From assembly GCA_034432435.1 (NCBI GenBank), contig DAOUBS010000247.1, positions 1 through 64,000 on the forward strand: a DNA stretch of 64,000 nucleotides. Direction: 5' to 3'. The notes below the pieces were generated by a model, which did no database searches, had not been told where the DNA came from, and worked only from the letters and a program-made list of their open reading frames with translations. The stretch is from JANWYT01 sp034432435 (GTDB taxonomy: Bacteria; Chloroflexota; Anaerolineae; Aggregatilineales; Phototrophicaceae). How positions within the stretch are numbered: the first letter of the stretch is position 1; every line of letters starts with the position of its first letter. This document shows, in pieces, positions 53,819 to 61,413 of this stretch. The translations under genes and the position numbers were made by a program.

Positions 53819-55270
53819 ATGAGCGATCCCATGCTTGAGGGGCTGTATCAGCATCCTGCTGAGCGTGTCGCGTTTGCCACGCCTGATGAGGTCGTCAGCT
53901 ACGGCGAGCTGGCCGCGCGGGTGAGCGGGGCGGCGCAGGCGTGGCGCGCAGCGGGCGTCCAGCCGGGGGATCGCGTTGCGCTGCTGCTGGCGAACGGCGC
54001 GGCGGGGGTGATCTGCTTTCACACCGCGCTGGAGGTGGGCGTGACGCCGGTCATGCTCAACACGCGGCTGACGGGGGCCGAGTTGAGCGCGCAGATGGCC
54101 GCCGTTGGCTGTCGCTGGCTGGTGGCGGACGCCCTCACCGAGCCGCTGGCGGCGCAGATCGACACGCCGCACCTGCGCCTGCGCGCGGGGGCATTCCCTC
54201 CGGCAGAGCCGCTGCCGCCGCGCCCGCTCGACCGCGCCGCGCCCGCCGCGGTCATGTTCACCAGCGGGACGAGCGGCACGCCCAAAGCCGCTCTGCTGAC
54301 GGTGGGGGCGTTCCAAGCGAGCGCGACCGCCAGCGCCGCCCGCATCGGCGCCCTGCCGGACGACAACTGGCTGTGCGTGCTGCCGCTCTACCACGTCGGC
54401 GGGCTGAGCATCGTCTACCGCTCAGCGCTCTATGGGACGGCTTTCACGCTGCTGCCGCGCTTTGACGCCGCTCAGGTGGCAGGCGCGATGCTGCGTGGCG
54501 CGGTCACGCTGGCCTCGCTCGTGCCGACCATGCTCTATCGACTGCTCGATCACCTGCCGAGCGCGCCGCCGCGCCTGCGCTTGATCCTGCTCGGCGGGGC
54601 GGCCCCGTCCGCAGAACTGCTGGAGCGCGCTCATGCCCTCGGGCTGCCCGTGGCCACGACCTACGGCCTGACGGAGGCGGCCTCGCAGGTGGCAACAGCG
54701 CTGCCGGAGCTGGCGCGGCGCAAGCTGGGCACGGTCGGCCAGCCGCTGGACGGCACGGAGGTGCAGATCGTGGGCGCGGACGATCAGCCGCTGCCGCCCT
54801 ACGCCGAGGGCGAAATCTGCGTGCGCGGCGCGACGCTCATGCAGGGCTACCTCAACGATCCTGAGGCGACGGCGCGCGCCCTACGCGGCGGCTGGCTGCA
54901 CACTGGCGACATCGGCTACCGCGACGACGCGGGCGATCTGTTTGTGCTGGTGCGCCGCAGCGATTTGATCGTCAGCGGCGGAGAGAACGTCTACCCGGCC
55001 GAGGTGGAGGCGGCGCTCAAGTCGCACCCTGCAGTGGCAGAGGCGCTGGTCGTGGGCCTGCCAGACGCCGAGTGGGGGCAGATCGTGGGGGCGCTGGTGA
55101 CGCTGCACGCGGGGGCAGCGCTCACTGAGGCTGAGCTGCTGGCACACGTGCAGGGGCGGTTGGCGCGCTACAAACAGCCGCGCCGCCTGCGCATCGTCTC
55201 GGCCATGCCGCTCACCGCGACCGGCAAACCCAACCGTCCCGCCGCGCGTGAGCTGTTAGCCAACTCGTAG
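53819..55270 (+). CDS. menE: O-succinylbenzoate-CoA ligase (acyl-adenylate-forming)
   Basis: 483 residues. The ATP-binding motif is MFTSGTSGTPKAALLTVGAF, followed by LPLYHVGGLSIVYRS, a typical MenE segment, TYGLTEAASQ, HTGDIGYRDDAGDLFVLVRRSDLIVSGGENVYPAEVE, and the C-terminal catalytic lysine in LTATGKPNRPA. This activates o-succinylbenzoate for menaquinone ring closure; a distant menA supports it. The SGGENVYPAE motif argues against a DltA-type D-alanine ligase, which would carry an IKLNGYRIE-like motif; that alternative was considered because of the neighbouring MBOAT gene. Spaced 46 bases from the MBOAT stop, so the two may be separately expressed. Confidence 0.8.
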   Translation: MSDPMLEGLYQHPAERVAFATPDEVVSYGELAARVSGAAQAWRAAGVQPGDRVALLLANGAAGVICFHTALEVGVTPVMLNTRLTGAELSAQMAAVGCRWLVADALTEPLAAQIDTPHLRLRAGAFPPAEPLPPRPLDRAAPAAVMFTSGTSGTPKAALLTVGAFQASATASAARIGALPDDNWLCVLPLYHVGGLSIVYRSALYGTAFTLLPRFDAAQVAGAMLRGAVTLASLVPTMLYRLLDHLPSAPPRLRLILLGGAAPSAELLERAHALGLPVATTYGLTEAASQVATALPELARRKLGTVGQPLDGTEVQIVGADDQPLPPYAEGEICVRGATLMQGYLNDPEATARALRGGWLHTGDIGYRDDAGDLFVLVRRSDLIVSGGENVYPAEVEAALKSHPAVAEALVVGLPDAEWGQIVGALVTLHAGAALTEAELLAHVQGRLARYKQPRRLRIVSAMPLTATGKPNRPAARELLANS

Positions 55271-55312
55271 GGGGCATGTCGCAGGCACGGCGTGCTGCGT
55301 CTGCGGGGATCG

Positions 55313-55342
55313 AAAAAAAAACGGACAGGGCAGGCCTTGTCC
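55313..55342 (-). terminator. Terminator of glnA (palindrome-family hairpin)
   Basis: On the minus strand GGACAAGGCC-TGCCCTGTCC-G is followed by nine T. Arms pair over nine positions with one G-U. It ends about 60 bases after the glnA stop. A family palindrome here serves as a real intrinsic terminator. Confidence 0.75.
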
Positions 55343-55358
55343 CTACAGGTTGACGCAG

Positions 55359-55378
55359 GGACGCGGCCTGCCGCGTTC
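55359..55378. repeat. Intergenic palindrome adjoining glnA
   Basis: GGACGCGGCCTGCCGCGTTC: nine-base arms with one mismatch around CT, three bases after the glnA stop on the minus strand. It stands 16 bases from the hairpin that terminates glnA, so two copies lie side by side. Confidence 0.6.
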
Positions 55379-55381
55379 TCA

Positions 55382-56803
55382 CTAGAAGCTCTTCCAGAGC
55401 TGCTGGTTGTAGACCTCGTGGTGGTATTGAATCTCTGAGACTTTGATCAGGTCGCCTAGCAGGCGCGGCGAGCGGTGTGCGGCGTCGAGCTTGAGTTCCG
55501 CGTACTTGGCCTGCACTTCAGCGCCGAGCATTTCCTTGACGCGCGCGCTGCGAGTGAAGAGGTTGATCGCGTCGTAGATGTTGTCGGGCAGGATGCGGTT
55601 GGGGTTCAAGCGGCCAGTAGGCAGCGGGCCTTCGAGCGCGGTCTTGAACAGGGTGTAGATCGCCATGTAGGGGTTGCAGTCTGGGCCGACCGAGCGTACT
55701 TCGATACGGGCGCTGCGGTGGTTGCCGAACGGGATGCGAATCATCGACCCGCGATCGACCGGGCTAGACTTGATCTGGTTGGGGGCTTCGTAGTTCGGGT
55801 CGAGGCGGCGGTAGGCGTTCACGCTGGCGTTGAGCACCAAGCAGATGTCCAACGCGCTGTTAAGGATGCGCTTGATCGCGTCGTGCGCCATCTCCGAGAT
55901 GCCGTGCTCGCCGTTCGGGTCGTAGAACAGGTTCTTGCCGTCCTTGTCGCTCACGCTCATGTTGGTGTGCATGCCGCTGCCGTTCACGCCGGTGACGGGC
56001 TTCGGCAGGAAGCTGGCGGTCAAGCCCATGTTGCGGGCGACTTGGCGCGCCGTCAGCTTGTAGAGCATGATCTGATCTGCGCCGATGGTGGCCTCGCTGT
56101 AGCCGTAGTTGATCTCAAACTGCGACGGGGCCACCTCGGGGTGATCTTTCTCGTTCTCGAAGCCCATCGCGCGCTGCGCCTCGGCCACGGCGTCGATGAA
56201 GACGCGGATGCCGTCACCGGGCAGGGTGTGGTAGTAGCCGCCCTCGCTCAGGAACTCGAATTTGCCGGTCTTGGCGTATTCCTGTTCGGCGTGCAGCCCC
56301 TTGAACAAGAAGCCTTCGATCTCGTTGGCCACGTTCATCGTGTAGCCGTGCTTCTCATACATCTCTTGGGCGTAGCGTTTGAGGGTTCCCCGCAAATCTG
56401 CGTGATAGGGGGCGCCGCTGCGCTCAAGCACTTCGCCGAAGACCATCACTTTGCCCGGGCCGAACACATCCGAGGGTAGCAGGTAAAAGGCCGACCAGTC
56501 CACGCCCAGCCGCAGGTCAGACTCGGACAGGACGCTGAAGCCGCGGATCGACGAGCCGTCAAAGGTCAGGTTGTCGTAGGACTTGAGCAGGAACTTTTTG
56601 TCATAATCCAACAAATGCAGGCGGCCTTCCAGATCGGCAAAGCAGATGGTGACGGCCTTGATGCCTTTGTTGTCTGTGAGGAACTTGAGGCGCTCTTCAC
56701 GGATGGTATCCATCGGCACGCGGTCTTTGCGCTGCTGTTTAAAGCTCAGATTCATCTCTTCAAGCTGTTCATAAGGAAGTTCGAGGAAATCTCGGATAGC
56801 CAT
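55382..56803 (-). CDS. glnA: Glutamine synthetase type I
   Basis: 473 residues from the ATG at 56803, chosen because AAAGGA lies eight bases upstream; ATGs at 56809 and farther have poorer spacing. It makes glutamine from glutamate, ammonia and ATP. Motifs include the N-terminal beta-grasp LEGRLHLLDYDKKFL and DGSSIRGF, VANEIEGFLF (metal-binding glutamates), NYGYSEATIGADQIMLYK, PKPVTGVNGSGMHTNMSV, and ATP region RIPFGNHRSARIEVR. The C-terminus lacks the NLYDLPP-like adenylylation tyrosine, so regulation by GlnE-type adenylylation is unlikely. A long inverted repeat sits 80 bases upstream, and a strong terminator follows the gene. Confidence 0.95.
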   Translation of the reverse strand: MAIRDFLELPYEQLEEMNLSFKQQRKDRVPMDTIREERLKFLTDNKGIKAVTICFADLEGRLHLLDYDKKFLLKSYDNLTFDGSSIRGFSVLSESDLRLGVDWSAFYLLPSDVFGPGKVMVFGEVLERSGAPYHADLRGTLKRYAQEMYEKHGYTMNVANEIEGFLFKGLHAEQEYAKTGKFEFLSEGGYYHTLPGDGIRVFIDAVAEAQRAMGFENEKDHPEVAPSQFEINYGYSEATIGADQIMLYKLTARQVARNMGLTASFLPKPVTGVNGSGMHTNMSVSDKDGKNLFYDPNGEHGISEMAHDAIKRILNSALDICLVLNASVNAYRRLDPNYEAPNQIKSSPVDRGSMIRIPFGNHRSARIEVRSVGPDCNPYMAIYTLFKTALEGPLPTGRLNPNRILPDNIYDAINLFTRSARVKEMLGAEVQAKYAELKLDAAHRSPRLLGDLIKVSEIQYHHEVYNQQLWKSF

Positions 56804-56886
56804 GCTCATATCCTTTACGATTGAGTGTAAACACCAGGCAGAATTGTAGCCATGTGTTACGTTGTGTTCTTGCGCCATAGCGACTG

Positions 56887-56915
56887 AATTTGTACGGTTT
56901 TATTTTGTACAAATT
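56887..56915. promoter_or_regulatory. Inverted repeat upstream of glnA, possible operator
   Basis: AATTTGTAC (56887-56895) and GTACAAATT (56907-56915), perfect nine-base arms with an 11-base AT-rich spacer. Position and symmetry fit binding of a dimeric nitrogen regulator, though the arms differ from the TGTNA-N7-TNACA pattern of Bacillus GlnR. Confidence 0.5.
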
Positions 56916-57285
56916 TGCCAAAATAACGCGAAATGTAATACGCCTGGCACGACATGAGGGTGTTTTTGAGAAAAGTAGACAAAAAGGAGCAAGGCCTATT
57001 GAATTCTCATAGTCAAAAAGAGCAACGCCGTCTACGTCGAAAGCAAGACGCTATAGGGCGTACGCGGATGAAAGAGAGGAGCTTAGGTGCAAACAAGCCG
57101 TAATAAATGCCTTTAAAGACCTAAACGCCGGTCCTTAGACGCAGCAGCTTTTTACACACCGTTTTTGTCAAAAGTGTACACTGCAGGGATAGGGTAGGGG
57201 GGGCACAGCCTGCCGTCAGTGGACGACCACGCCACGAGCACAGCATGAGAACACAGCGACATAGCCTGCCGCGCTCGTCAGGAAT

Positions 57286-57312
57286 AAAAAAAGAACAGGG
57301 CTTGCCCTGTCC
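57286..57312 (-). terminator. Terminator downstream of tag
   Basis: On the minus strand GGACAGGGC-AA-GCCCTGTTC is followed by TTTTTTT. Seven uninterrupted pairs plus an outer pair. It lies 104 bases after the tag stop and one base after the proposed stop of a frameshifted small ORF. Confidence 0.75.
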
Positions 57313-57410
57313 TCATTGGTGTAGCTTGCGCCCCTGCGCCATCCACTCCAGCAGCAGGGCAGGGGGGGCATCAGCCGCAGCGTCTCGCCGATGTCGAGCG
57401 GCACGCGCAA
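57313..57410 (-). pseudogene. Possible small ORF broken by a 1-base shift in a C7 run
   Basis: TTG at 57410 stands nine bases after GGAGG and opens LRVPLDIGETLRLMPP, then hits a run of seven C (57369-57363 on the minus strand). With one more C the frame continues as PALLLEWMAQGRKLHQ and stops just before the tag terminator hairpin; without it the frame runs through the terminator. This could be a sequencing slip, a recent frameshift or slippage; the protein family is unknown, so confidence is low. Confidence 0.3.
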
Positions 57411-57415
57411 GGCGC

Positions 57416-58000
57416 TTACCCTCCCCCCAGCGCGCGCACCGGCTCATAGCGGAAGCACGTCACCAGATGATCGTTGACCATGCCGACGGCCTGCATCAGC
57501 GCGTAGCACACCCGCCCGCCGACGAAAGAAAAGCCGTGCTGCTTCAAGACCTTGCTCATCGCCAGCGATTGAGGCGTCTCCGCGGGCAGCTCTGCGACGG
57601 TGCGGAAGGCGTTCTGAATTGGGCGGCCATCGACGAACTGCCACAAGAAGGCATCGAGCGAGCCGTACTTAGCCTGCGCCTCCAGCGCGCGGCGGGCGTT
57701 GTTGACGTGGCTTTCGACCTTCGCGCGGCTGCGGATGATGCCGGGGTCGGCCAGCAGTTGGGTGATCTTGGCGTCGTCGTAAGCGGCCACGGCGGCTATT
57801 TCAAAGTTGTCGAACACCTCACGGTAGCGCGGGCGCTTCTTCAACACGGTGATCCACGACAAGCCTGCCTCTGCGCCCTCTAGGCACAAAAACTCAAACA
57901 AGGCGCGGTCGTCGTGCAGCGGCACGCCCCACTCTTCATCGTGATAGGCCACATACACGGGGTCTGTGCCGCACCACGGGCAGCGGACAACGTCAGTCAC
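57416..58000 (-). CDS. tag: DNA-3-methyladenine glycosylase I
   Basis: 194 residues, standard size. It excises 3-methyladenine from alkylated DNA. Visible: the zinc-binding cysteine region RCPWCGTDPVYVAYHDEEWGVPLHDDRALFEFL at the N-terminus, LEGAEAGLSWITVLKKRPRYREVF, the conserved IIRSRAKVESHVNNARR, SFVGGRVCYALMQAVGMVNDH and the C-terminal zinc ligands in NDHLVTCFRY. The strong GGGGGGAGGG at its end is the ribosome site of a possible small downstream ORF. The gene is transcribed away from the TIGR04076 gene. Confidence 0.92.
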   Translation of the reverse strand: MTDVVRCPWCGTDPVYVAYHDEEWGVPLHDDRALFEFLCLEGAEAGLSWITVLKKRPRYREVFDNFEIAAVAAYDDAKITQLLADPGIIRSRAKVESHVNNARRALEAQAKYGSLDAFLWQFVDGRPIQNAFRTVAELPAETPQSLAMSKVLKQHGFSFVGGRVCYALMQAVGMVNDHLVTCFRYEPVRALGGG

Positions 58001-58070
58001 ACATGGCTCCGATTTAATTGTTTGCAGTGAGTTATGTTTATAGTGAAAAATCTACGTCTACGCAAATTGA

Positions 58071-58110
58071 GGTGCGGACTGCCGCGCCGTATTGGTGCGG
58101 ACTGCCGCGC
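58071..58110 (+). repeat. Short direct repeat upstream of the TIGR04076 gene
   Basis: GGTGCGGACTGCCGCGC occurs at 58071-58087 and again at 58094-58110, a 23-base period. Each copy contains a GCGG-ACT-GCCGC hairpin of the same style as the dispersed palindromes, so this may be a tandem form of that element. Confidence 0.6.
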
Positions 58111-58146
58111 GTATGGTATGCTTGGCGCAGTGAGGAGCATCATCCG

Positions 58147-58458
58147 ATGGACTTTGACCTATACGATCTGCGCGTGACGGTGGAAGCGATTGAAGGTCGC
58201 AGCGTGTGTGGCCTGCAAGTGGGCGACTACTTTGAACTGACCGACAGCAGCCGCTTGCGCATCCCGCCCGACAAGCACTTCTGCATCTACGCGCTCAGCA
58301 GCGTGCTGCCGCTGCTGGCCGCCAAACAGCGCCAGCTGCACCCCAACGACTGGCTGGAACGCGACGCACTCATCGCCTGCCCCGACCCAGAGGAACGGCT
58401 CATCATGCGGGTGGAGCGCATCGCCAAGAAAACGCTCAACAGCGAAGAGTTGACCTAG
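58147..58458 (+). CDS. TIGR04076-family protein
   Basis: 103 residues from the ATG at 58147, with AGGAG about nine bases upstream. The family pattern is visible: a beta-strand opening (LRVTVEAIEGRSVCGLQVGDYFELTD), central cysteine in HFCIYALSSVLPLLAAKQ, a CPDPEERLIMRVERI end. Function unknown in the literature as I know it; members are small, often near redox or radical enzymes. The next gene begins 19 bases later, so the two are probably co-transcribed. Confidence 0.72.
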   Translation: MDFDLYDLRVTVEAIEGRSVCGLQVGDYFELTDSSRLRIPPDKHFCIYALSSVLPLLAAKQRQLHPNDWLERDALIACPDPEERLIMRVERIAKKTLNSEELT

Positions 58459-58477
58459 CAAGGCAGATGAAATCCCG

Positions 58478-59491
58478 ATGAGTTTTGAAATCAGCGTTGC
58501 GTTTCAGACCGACAAACGCGCCAGTGAGTACGTTCGGCTAGCAAAATTGGTGAACGAGTACGACTTCGACGCGGTGACGGTCTACTGCGATCTGCCGTTT
58601 CACCCGTCGTTTATGCCGCTGGCGCTCATGGCCCCGCACATCACCCGCGCGCGGGTCGGCGTCAGCGCCGTTCCGCCCAGCCGCATCCCACCGCTGGACA
58701 TCGCCGCCAACGGCGCGCTGCTGGAAGACTTGGCCCCCGGGCGCGCCTACATCGGCGTCTCGCGTGGGGCATGGCTGGAGCAGCACGGCATTGCCGAGGA
58801 CGTGCCCCCCGTGACGGCCATCCGCGAGGCAATCGAGGTGATGCGCTACCTGTGGGCGGGCCGCACCGAGGGCTATCAGGGGCGCGTCTACCGCCTCGCG
58901 CCCCACGTGCGCGCGGCCTACCCGCTGCCCGAGCGCGACCTCCCGATCTTGGTCGGCACGTGGGGGGAAAAGCTGTGCGCCGTGGCGGGCGAGCTGGCGA
59001 ACGAGGTCAAGCTGGGCGGCAGCGCCAACCCCGACGTTGTGCCGCTCATCCAGCGCTATATTGCCGTCGGTGAGCGCAAGGTCGGGCGCCCCGTCGGCAG
59101 TGTCGGCGTCGTGGTCGGCGCGGTGAGCGTTATCGACGAGGATCGCAAGGCCGCGCGCGCCGCCGCCCGCCGCGCTGTCGCGCTCTATCTGCCAGTTGTC
59201 GCCCCGTTGGATCCGACCGTGCACGTCGAGCCGGAGCTGATCGAACGGCTGCGCCAGCACGCCGACCGCGGCGAGTTCGACGAGGGGGCGCGGCTCGTCA
59301 GCGATGACCTGCTGGACAAGTTCGCCTTCAGTGGCGACGCCCACGACCTGATTGAGCACGCGCTGCGGCTCAAGGCGGCGGGCGCGGCGCGTGTCGAGTT
59401 CGGCACGCCGCACGGCTTGCACGCGCCTGATTCGGGGCTGCGCTTGCTCGGCGAGCGCGTGCTGCCCGTGCTCAAGCGCGAGGCCGTTTGA
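58478..59491 (+). CDS. Luciferase-like (F420/FMN) oxidoreductase
   Basis: 337 residues, TIM-barrel of the luciferase-like monooxygenase superfamily closest in style to F420-dependent methylene-tetrahydromethanopterin reductases. Seen: RLAKLVNEYDFDAVTVYCDLPFHPSFMPLALMA, LEDLAPGRAYIGVSRGAWLEQHG, IREAIEVMRYLWAGRTEGYQG and the C-terminal barrel strands ending FGTPHGLHAPDSGL. Which deazaflavin or flavin it uses cannot be read, though the G-R-G-W pattern and absence of long inserts fit F420 users. Convergent with the carbamoyltransferase gene, 52 bases between stops. Confidence 0.82.
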   Translation: MSFEISVAFQTDKRASEYVRLAKLVNEYDFDAVTVYCDLPFHPSFMPLALMAPHITRARVGVSAVPPSRIPPLDIAANGALLEDLAPGRAYIGVSRGAWLEQHGIAEDVPPVTAIREAIEVMRYLWAGRTEGYQGRVYRLAPHVRAAYPLPERDLPILVGTWGEKLCAVAGELANEVKLGGSANPDVVPLIQRYIAVGERKVGRPVGSVGVVVGAVSVIDEDRKAARAAARRAVALYLPVVAPLDPTVHVEPELIERLRQHADRGEFDEGARLVSDDLLDKFAFSGDAHDLIEHALRLKAAGAARVEFGTPHGLHAPDSGLRLLGERVLPVLKREAV

Positions 59492-59543
59492 GGCCGTTTC
59501 GATGGTTACACAACTGCTATAGTCGCGTAACCTAATTAACCGT

Positions 59544-61283
59544 TCAACTTTGGGGGCGCTTCACACAGAAGAAGTTCCCAAGCACGAGCGCATCCATCTT
59601 GGTCCGCAGGAAACAATCGACTGCTTCCTGTGGGGTACAGATGATTGGCTCATTCTCGTTGAAGCTTGTGTTGATGAGAACCGGAATGCCAGTGCGCTCC
59701 CCGAATGTTTTCACAAGGTCGTAGTACAACGGGTTTTCGTCGCGCGATACGGTTTGTAGCCGTCCTGTGTCGTCCACATGGCGAACTGCTGTCAGCCTGT
59801 CATGCCATTCAGGTTTGATCTTGTAGACATGCAGCATAAACGGTGATGGGTGGGTGTGTTCAAAGAGGTCGTTCTGTCGTTCGGCCAGAACGACCGGCGC
59901 AAACGGGCGGAACCACTCACGCCGTTTGATGCGCGCGTTCAACACATCTTTCATGTTGCTGAGGCCGGGATGCGCCAAGATCGAGCGATTGCCCAACGCG
60001 CGCGGCCCCCACTCCATGCGCCCGTGAAACCAACCCACTACGTTGCCTTGCTCGATCTGATCAGCGGTCGCTTGTAATAGATCGTCGCGCTCTAGTTCTT
60101 TATATTCAACGTGAACAGCGTCCAGTGCGGCTTTCATCTCATGACGTGAAAACTCTGGCCCAAGATAAGCATCTTTCATCACGAAACGCTGCTTTTCACG
60201 CAGGATGGTTTGGCTGACGTACAGTGCCGCCCCAAGCGATAGGCCTTCATCCCCAGCCGCGGGTTGGATGCACGTCTCTCTGAATGGCGTCTGATCAAAC
60301 ATTTTCCCATTGGCCACGCTGTTGAGCACAGCGCCGCCAGCCATCGCAACCCGCTCAGTGGGCACGAGTTGATGAAGCATGTTGAGCATGTGCATGTATA
60401 CATCTTCAAAAACCTGCTGCAAGCAAAACGCCATGTCCATGTCTCGCTGCGTGATCTCCGTGTATGGCTCACGAGGTTGCCCAAAGATTTTCACCATGTG
60501 GTCAGAATACTGGCGTAGCACCTCCATTTCCCCTTTTTCGTTCATCTCAATCCCTTGATTTGAACCAAACGGGAGAAAATAGTGAGGGTTCAGAGTGAAA
60601 CCGTCTTTTGTTGCCGAGACCATGTCACGAAACGTGTCAAGATACGTTGGCTGTCCATACGGGGCCAGACCCATCACCTTACCTTCATCCCCATACTTGC
60701 CATAACCGATGAACTGGCAGACCATCGCATAAAGCGACCCCAGCGAGTGCGGCACATAGATACGCTTTTTGACCTCAATGTCTTGGCCTTTGCACTCGGC
60801 TAACATGCAAGTCACAAAGTCACCAGACCCATCCATGCTGAAGCCTGCCGCATGATCCCACGGCGAGATGAAGTAAGCGCTGGCGATGTGAGCGAGATGG
60901 TGTTCTACGTTGACTTGCTCAAACCGCAAGTCACTAGGGTTTACATCACACTCGGTAGCAATCAGCGTCTTCAAATCCCCCAATGCCAAACGTGCGGAAC
61001 GCATACGCGCCAAATTCAGCAGCTTGCTCGGGTTCCGAATCACGTATTCCAGCTTTTTGTTTAAGTTGGCGCTTTCATCACGACCAAGCGCCACATAATC
61101 AATGTCCTTGAACTGGACGTTGGCCATCTCCATCACTTTAAGAATGCTCAAGCGTGGGAACCCGGCATAGTACTTCACGCGATTCAGGCGCTCTTCCGCC
61201 ACAGCAGCAACAGGAATGCCGTCTATCACAATTGCAGCCGATGAACCAGCGTGATGCGTGTTGATGCCTAAGATAACTGCCAT
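59544..61283 (-). CDS. NodU/CmcH-family carbamoyltransferase
   Basis: 579 residues from the ATG at 61283 (AAAGGA 11 bases upstream). N-terminal Kae1-like domain: LGINTHHAGSSAAIVIDG, VEHHLAHIASAYFISPWDHAAGFSMDGSGDF, YGDEGKVMGLAPYGQP, and ending MAGGAVLNSVANGKMF. C-terminal YrdC-related carbamoyltransferase domain: GRMEWGPRALGNRSILAHP, REWFRPFAPVVLAE, LINTSFNENEPIICTPQEAVDCF. These use carbamoyl phosphate and ATP to carbamoylate sugars or natural products. GC content is lower than in neighbouring genes and no biosynthetic partner is adjacent, so its acceptor, probably a surface sugar, is unknown. Confidence 0.9.
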   Translation of the reverse strand: MAVILGINTHHAGSSAAIVIDGIPVAAVAEERLNRVKYYAGFPRLSILKVMEMANVQFKDIDYVALGRDESANLNKKLEYVIRNPSKLLNLARMRSARLALGDLKTLIATECDVNPSDLRFEQVNVEHHLAHIASAYFISPWDHAAGFSMDGSGDFVTCMLAECKGQDIEVKKRIYVPHSLGSLYAMVCQFIGYGKYGDEGKVMGLAPYGQPTYLDTFRDMVSATKDGFTLNPHYFLPFGSNQGIEMNEKGEMEVLRQYSDHMVKIFGQPREPYTEITQRDMDMAFCLQQVFEDVYMHMLNMLHQLVPTERVAMAGGAVLNSVANGKMFDQTPFRETCIQPAAGDEGLSLGAALYVSQTILREKQRFVMKDAYLGPEFSRHEMKAALDAVHVEYKELERDDLLQATADQIEQGNVVGWFHGRMEWGPRALGNRSILAHPGLSNMKDVLNARIKRREWFRPFAPVVLAERQNDLFEHTHPSPFMLHVYKIKPEWHDRLTAVRHVDDTGRLQTVSRDENPLYYDLVKTFGERTGIPVLINTSFNENEPIICTPQEAVDCFLRTKMDALVLGNFFCVKRPQS

Positions 61284-61413
61284 ATTGAGGGACATCCTTT
61301 GCTCAGAAGTGAGAGAAGGAAGTCTAAGTTTTTTTTGCGAGAAATGCGAGAGAAGAAGCGCGTACACAGCCTGCTTGGCTGGTCGATGAGCTGGCTACTT
61401 TCAGATGCCTGCC

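Larger units (their letters stand above)
56804..57415. other. glnA-tag intergenic region
   Basis: 612 bases, AT-rich near glnA and mixed elsewhere. It holds the 9-bp-arm inverted repeat at 56887-56915, TACAAT on the minus strand near 56840 that may be the glnA -10, a perfect AGTGTACACT near 57170, the tag terminator at 57286-57312 and a possible frameshifted small ORF (57313-57410). Between 56930 and 57180 are A-rich and short paired stretches that could belong to an RNA gene, but I cannot name one. Confidence 0.5.

Noticed and set aside
53819..55270. Reading the adenylate-forming gene as DltA of a D-alanylation operon
   Set aside because: Its SGGENVYPAEVE and LYHVGGLSIVYRS motifs are those of MenE/acyl-CoA ligases; no carrier protein gene is nearby and it is 46 bases from the MBOAT gene.
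56930..57180. Possible structured RNA gene (6S or similar) in the glnA-tag gap
   Set aside because: I could not find a convincing long helix, known core motif or promoter-terminator pair enclosing the region.
57216..57410. 64-residue minus-strand frame after tag
   Set aside because: Its second half runs through an intrinsic terminator and decayed palindromes; only the first part may be real, as described under the frameshifted ORF.
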